From: Prauserella halophila
Lineage (GTDB): Bacteria > Actinomycetota > Actinomycetes > Mycobacteriales > Pseudonocardiaceae
DNA length: 64,000 bases
Assembly: GCF_024171895.1 (NCBI RefSeq)
Contig: NZ_JAMTCQ010000008.1
Location: 124,001 to 188,000, forward strand
Direction: 5' to 3'
Numbering within the stretch: position 1 is the first letter of the stretch; each line of letters opens with the position of its first letter. The notes beneath the pieces were generated by a model. That model made no database searches. It saw only the letters and a list, made by a program, of their open reading frames with translations, and was not told the DNA's origin. Both the position numbers and the translations under genes were made by a program. Below, piece by piece: positions 61,258 through 64,000 of this stretch.

Positions 61258-62010
61258 TCAGCCTTCCGCGACGCGCGGACTGGTCGCGACCTCGGTGCCG
61301 TCCGGCAGTTCCGAAATCGTGAAGTCGGCGAACACGTTCGGCGCGGCCTTCTGCAGCTCGCGCAGGCACGCGACGGCGAGCTCGCGGATCTCGACGTCGG
61401 CGTGCTCGGTGGCCCGCATGCCGACGAAATGCCGCCACGCACGGTAGTTCCCGGTGACGACGATGCGGGTCTCGGTGGCGTTCGGCAGCACCGCACGGGC
61501 GGCCTGACGGGCCTGCTTGCGGCGCAGCGTGGCCTTGGGCGCGTCGGCGAACTTGTCCTCGAGGCCGGCCAGCAGGTCCGCGTAGGCGTCCACGCTCGCC
61601 TGCGCCGCGGCGACGAACTTCTCGTGCAGCTCGGGGTCCTCGGCGATGACGTCCGGCTCGACGAACGCGGCGTCCTTCTCCGGCACGTACCGCTGCGAGA
61701 GCTGCGAGTACGAGAAGTGCCGGTGGCGGATGAGTTCGTGGGTCAACGAACGGGAGATGCCCGTGATGTAGAAGGTCACCGAGCCGTGCTCGAGGACCGA
61801 CAGGTGGCCGACCTCGATGATGTGGTCGAGGTAGCCGGCGTTCGTGGCGGTCTTCGGGTTGGGCTTCTGCCACGACTGGTAGCAGGCCCGGCCTGCGAAC
61901 TCCGCGAGCGCCTGCCCACCGTCGGCGTCGGTGCTCCACGCCACGTCCTCCGGCGGAAAGAACTCCGTCTTCGCGATCACACGCACCTGCGGTGACACCG
62001 TTTCGGCCAC
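61258..62010 (-). CDS. thyX: Flavin-dependent thymidylate synthase
   Basis: The 250-residue enzyme makes dTMP from dUMP with FAD and folate. The signature [14 protein letters not shown] (RHRx7S) is intact, as are [16 protein letters not shown] and the nucleotide contact region [20 protein letters not shown]. Length equals the M. tuberculosis ThyX (Rv2754c). GTG 62010 begins the conserved N-terminus. The upstream 391-base gap holds repeats but no clear -10/-35 pair. It heads thyX-ACT. Confidence 0.95.
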   Translation of the reverse strand: MAETVSPQVRVIAKTEFFPPEDVAWSTDADGGQALAEFAGRACYQSWQKPNPKTATNAGYLDHIIEVGHLSVLEHGSVTFYITGISRSLTHELIRHRHFSYSQLSQRYVPEKDAAFVEPDVIAEDPELHEKFVAAAQASVDAYADLLAGLEDKFADAPKATLRRKQARQAARAVLPNATETRIVVTGNYRAWRHFVGMRATEHADVEIRELAVACLRELQKAAPNVFADFTISELPDGTEVATSPRVAEG

Positions 62011-62244
62011 GTCCGACTCCCTCTGTTCGCCCCGCACTGTCCCGTCAGGTTCCTGTCCTGCCGGATTCCTGTCCTGCCGCGTTCCCGTTCCTGCCGCGTC
62101 CCGGCCACGTTCGTGCCCTCGCGCCTGCACGTGTCGCCGAGCCCGGATCCACGGCGCCCGCGACTCCTCGGGCAGCGTACTTCCCGGCCCCGACGGCGGC
62201 GTCCGACCGGGCCGGGTACCAGCACCCCGGAGCACCCGGCGTCC

Positions 62245-62324
62245 ACAGCGCCCTCTGTCCACCACGCCCTCTGCCCACCGCGTCCTCTGCCCACCGCGTC
62301 CTCTGCCCACAGCGCCCTCTGCCC
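62245..62324. repeat. Five tandem 16-bp units
   Basis: Units 62245-62260, 62261-62276, 62277-62292, 62293-62308 and 62309-62324, each ending CCTCTG(C/T)CC. Units three and four are identical; one and five differ by one base. The 16-bp period is not a multiple of three and lies between genes, so it is non-coding. Confidence 0.95.
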
Positions 62325-62371
62325 TGATGACGCCGCGCGCAGCCACGATGACACCACCGACAGGGATTGCA

Positions 62372-62391
62372 TGACGTCATAGATGACGTCA
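62372..62391. promoter_or_regulatory. Two TGACGTCA palindromes before the RHH gene
   Basis: TGACGTCA occurs at 62372-62379 and 62384-62391, 12 bases centre to centre, about one helical turn. They lie 11-30 bases before the ATG of the ribbon-helix-helix gene and are a clear candidate for its own operator. Confidence 0.7.
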
Positions 62392-62401
62392 CCATGGAGT
62401 C

Positions 62402-63079
62402 ATGGACCTCACCCCGTACCTCGACCGCCTCCGCGAGGACCTCGCCACGAGCGCCTCGGCCGGCGACCAGGACATGAAGCGCACCGCCGCGGTGCTGTCG
62501 GCCGCACTCGAACCCGCGGCCCGGCTGACCCTGATGAACGCCCTCGCCGACATGGCGGCCGAGGTCACCGCTCAGCTGCAGGAACAGGTGGTGGAGGTGC
62601 GCCTCGACGGGCGCGACGTCCGGGTCGCCGTGACCGGGCCGGGCCCGCGCTCCGCCGCCGGCGCGCCGACATCCGGCGCGGACACCGACGCGGGGGACGA
62701 CCCTGACATCACCGGTGGTGCCACGGGTGGCACCACCGGCGGCGGCGACCCGGGCGATGCCGGCACGTCCGGGCCCGGCGGCACCTTCGGCGACTTCTCC
62801 GGCGCCGGTGGTGACATCAGCCGCATCACGCTGCGCATCGTCGAGCAGATCAAGGCCCAGGCGGAACAGGCGGCCGCGGCCCAGGGGCAGTCGCTGAACG
62901 CGTTCGTCGCCCAGGCGGTACAGCAGGCGGTCCGCGGCGGGCGGCAGGGCCGCGGGAACCGGCCCGGCCGCGGGGCGGACCGGACAGCAAACCGGGAGAG
63001 TGAGCGCGGCGACTGCGGCCCCGGACCCCGGTCCGAGCACACGACGCGGTCGCACCTGCACGGCTGGGTGGAGGGGTGA
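62402..63079 (+). CDS. HicB-like ribbon-helix-helix regulator
   Basis: The 225-residue protein has a conserved N-terminal domain (MDLTPYLDRLREDLATSASA; ARLTLMNALADMAAEVTAQL) seen in many actinobacterial HicB-like proteins, a Gly/Thr linker, a ribbon-helix-helix segment (ISRITLRIVEQIKAQAEQAA then SLNAFVAQAVQQAVRG) and a basic tail. It is a DNA-binding protein, probably binding the paired TGACGTCA sites upstream. Translation from ATG 62402. It overlaps the next gene by GTGA. No HicA toxin is present, so this is a regulator and not an evident toxin-antitoxin pair. Confidence 0.85.
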   Translation: MDLTPYLDRLREDLATSASAGDQDMKRTAAVLSAALEPAARLTLMNALADMAAEVTAQLQEQVVEVRLDGRDVRVAVTGPGPRSAAGAPTSGADTDAGDDPDITGGATGGTTGGGDPGDAGTSGPGGTFGDFSGAGGDISRITLRIVEQIKAQAEQAAAAQGQSLNAFVAQAVQQAVRGGRQGRGNRPGRGADRTANRESERGDCGPGPRSEHTTRSHLHGWVEG

Positions 63080-63081
63080 CC

Positions 63082-63999
63082 ATGCCCGAGCAGCACCCCG
63101 ACGCCGTACGCACCGACGCGTTCGACGCTTCCGGCCCGGTGGACATCGATGTCGACATCCCGTTCGGACGCGTGGCCGTGCATCTCGGCGAGACCTCCGG
63201 CTCGGTGGAGATCCGGCACGATCCCGGGGCGCAACTGCCGTGGACCGAGAGCGTCGCGGGCATTCTCAGCTGGGTCGGCGACCGGTTCGGCACCGGCGAC
63301 AGTGCCGGATCGCCGGAGGAGGCGATCGGGCAGTGTCGGATAGAGCACGAGGCGCGCATCGACCACGACCCCGTGACCCTCGTCGTGCGCGGTCCGCAGG
63401 CACTGCCGTTGCACGGCGTCCCGCTCGCGGTGACCGTGCACGCGCCCGCCGGATCGGCGGTCCGGGTTCGCGCCGCGGCGGGTCCCGTGACGGTGACCGG
63501 CACGGCTCACCGGCTCGAGGTGACCACCGGAGCCGGTGAGGTGCGGGTGGGTGATGCCGACGGCCCGGCGACGATCCGCGCGGGCAGCGGTGACGTCACG
63601 GCGGGCGCACTCCGCGGCGGCGCGCAACTGCGCGCGAGCCGGGGTGCGGTCACGATCGCTGCGCTGCCCGCGACAGGGAGTGTGACGGGGGCCGGTGGTG
63701 CGGTCCGGCTCGGCGAGGTCGCCGGCGACGTCCTCGTCCGCACGAGCAGCGGTGACGTCACCGTCGCCGACGCCGTGGCCGGCTCACTCGAGGCGACCAC
63801 CGGTTCGGGCACGATCCGCATCGGCATCCGCTCCGGCGTGGCCGCCGAGATCGACCTCTCCTCCGGCTCGGGACGCGCGACCAGCGAGCTGGACGTGGCC
63901 GACAGGACGCCGGACCGCGACGTCCCGCTCGCGGTCCGGGCACGCACGGGGTCGGGTGACGCCGTCGTCACCCGTGCCGTCGTCACCGCCGCGGGCTGA
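63082..63999 (+). CDS. DUF4097 beta-strand repeat protein
   Basis: The 305-residue protein is a right-handed beta-helix type DUF4097 domain: many short Gly/Val/Thr strands such as VRAAAGPVTVTGTAHRLEVT, VTTGAGEVRVGDADGPATI and LVRTSSGDVTVADAVAGSLE in regular register. It has no signal peptide. GTG 63076 overlaps the RHH stop, but ATG 63082 is better spaced from GGAGGGG. RHH plus DUF4097 pairs recur in actinobacteria; function unknown. The gene ends one base before the window does. Confidence 0.88.
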   Translation: MPEQHPDAVRTDAFDASGPVDIDVDIPFGRVAVHLGETSGSVEIRHDPGAQLPWTESVAGILSWVGDRFGTGDSAGSPEEAIGQCRIEHEARIDHDPVTLVVRGPQALPLHGVPLAVTVHAPAGSAVRVRAAAGPVTVTGTAHRLEVTTGAGEVRVGDADGPATIRAGSGDVTAGALRGGAQLRASRGAVTIAALPATGSVTGAGGAVRLGEVAGDVLVRTSSGDVTVADAVAGSLEATTGSGTIRIGIRSGVAAEIDLSSGSGRATSELDVADRTPDRDVPLAVRARTGSGDAVVTRAVVTAAG

Positions 64000-64000
64000 G

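Larger units (their letters stand above)
62011..62401. other. Repeat-rich gap between thyX and the RHH gene
   Basis: No gene is supported. Near thyX lie imperfect 15-17-base units sharing TTCCTGTCCTGCCG (62049-62099). The middle holds a five-copy 16-bp array (62245-62324). Near the RHH start are the paired TGACGTCA sites. Frames through it code low-complexity Arg/Pro/Gly peptides. Confidence 0.6.

Noticed and set aside
62402-63999. HicAB toxin-antitoxin system
   Set aside because: The RHH protein is HicB-like, but the partner is a DUF4097 beta-helix protein and no HicA domain is present.

Overview
The window is high-GC actinobacterial chromosome, most likely from a Pseudonocardiaceae genus related to Amycolatopsis, Saccharomonospora or Prauserella. 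The signs are the very GC-rich third codon positions, frequent GTG starts, many 4-base ATGA/GTGA gene overlaps, a WhiJ-like XRE/DUF397 pair, PE/PPE/EspG-type genes, mycobacterial-type Psp proteins (ClgR, PspA, PspM) and gene orders that match Mycobacterium tuberculosis. I see no rRNA or tRNA gene, IS element, integrase, prophage or CRISPR array. Almost everything is vertically inherited core or lineage-specific chromosome.

Layout. (1) 1-6.6 kb: a small membrane protein, an acyl-CoA dehydrogenase plus family III CoA-transferase pair with a divergent TetR regulator, a succinate-semialdehyde dehydrogenase, and an XRE/DUF397 pair. (2) 6.8-11.8 kb: TesB thioesterase, pyruvate kinase, a DUF2461 protein, a decayed phosphofructokinase remnant, and DAHP synthase preceded by an aromatic-rich leader peptide. 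(3) 11.8-22.3 kb: a block that follows M. tuberculosis Rv2178c-Rv2187 (DAHP synthase, exoribonuclease, PlsC, WCPLC protein, ArsA-like ATPase, SRPBCC proteins, FadD15), with a Nudix-NYN fusion and a ROK kinase inserted. (4) 22.4-27.3 kb: the start of the division and cell-wall (dcw) cluster, mraZ-rsmH-ftsL-ftsI, with recognisable MraZ boxes and a structured leader before rsmH. murE does not follow ftsI; FadD15 sits there instead.

(5) 27.3-29.8 kb: a four-gene overlapping cassette (PE-like, DUF3558 lipoprotein, PPE-like, EspG) with no ESX core. (6) 30-35.2 kb: MoxR ATPase, DUF58 protein and membrane transglutaminase. (7) 35.4-41.5 kb: DUF3040 protein, DNA polymerase IV, a methyltransferase, a ParA-like ATPase, an Nei-type glycosylase, a short leader RNA with a 12-codon ORF, and pyrD. 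(8) 41.5-50.9 kb: envelope-stress and chromosome genes (pspM, pspA, clgR, cinA, pgsA, rimO, argA, a secreted phospholipase A2, ftsK), in M. tuberculosis Rv2743c-Rv2748c order with additions. (9) 51-56.3 kb: an acyltransferase, an Lrp regulator divergent from an EamA exporter, and an amidohydrolase/YqeB-like pair divergent from a TetR regulator. (10) 56.4-64 kb: rnj, dapA, a Ser/Thr kinase, an ACT protein and thyX (Rv2752c-Rv2754c order), then a ribbon-helix-helix regulator with a DUF4097 protein.

Functional themes are fatty acid and CoA-ester handling, aromatic and pyrimidine biosynthesis, envelope building and stress, and RNA/DNA maintenance. Three sequence-level themes stand out: short direct duplications (12-27 bp) that repeatedly lie over or just after stop codons; structured 5' leaders (DAHP synthase, rsmH and the 40.1 kb locus); and several predicted leaderless starts.
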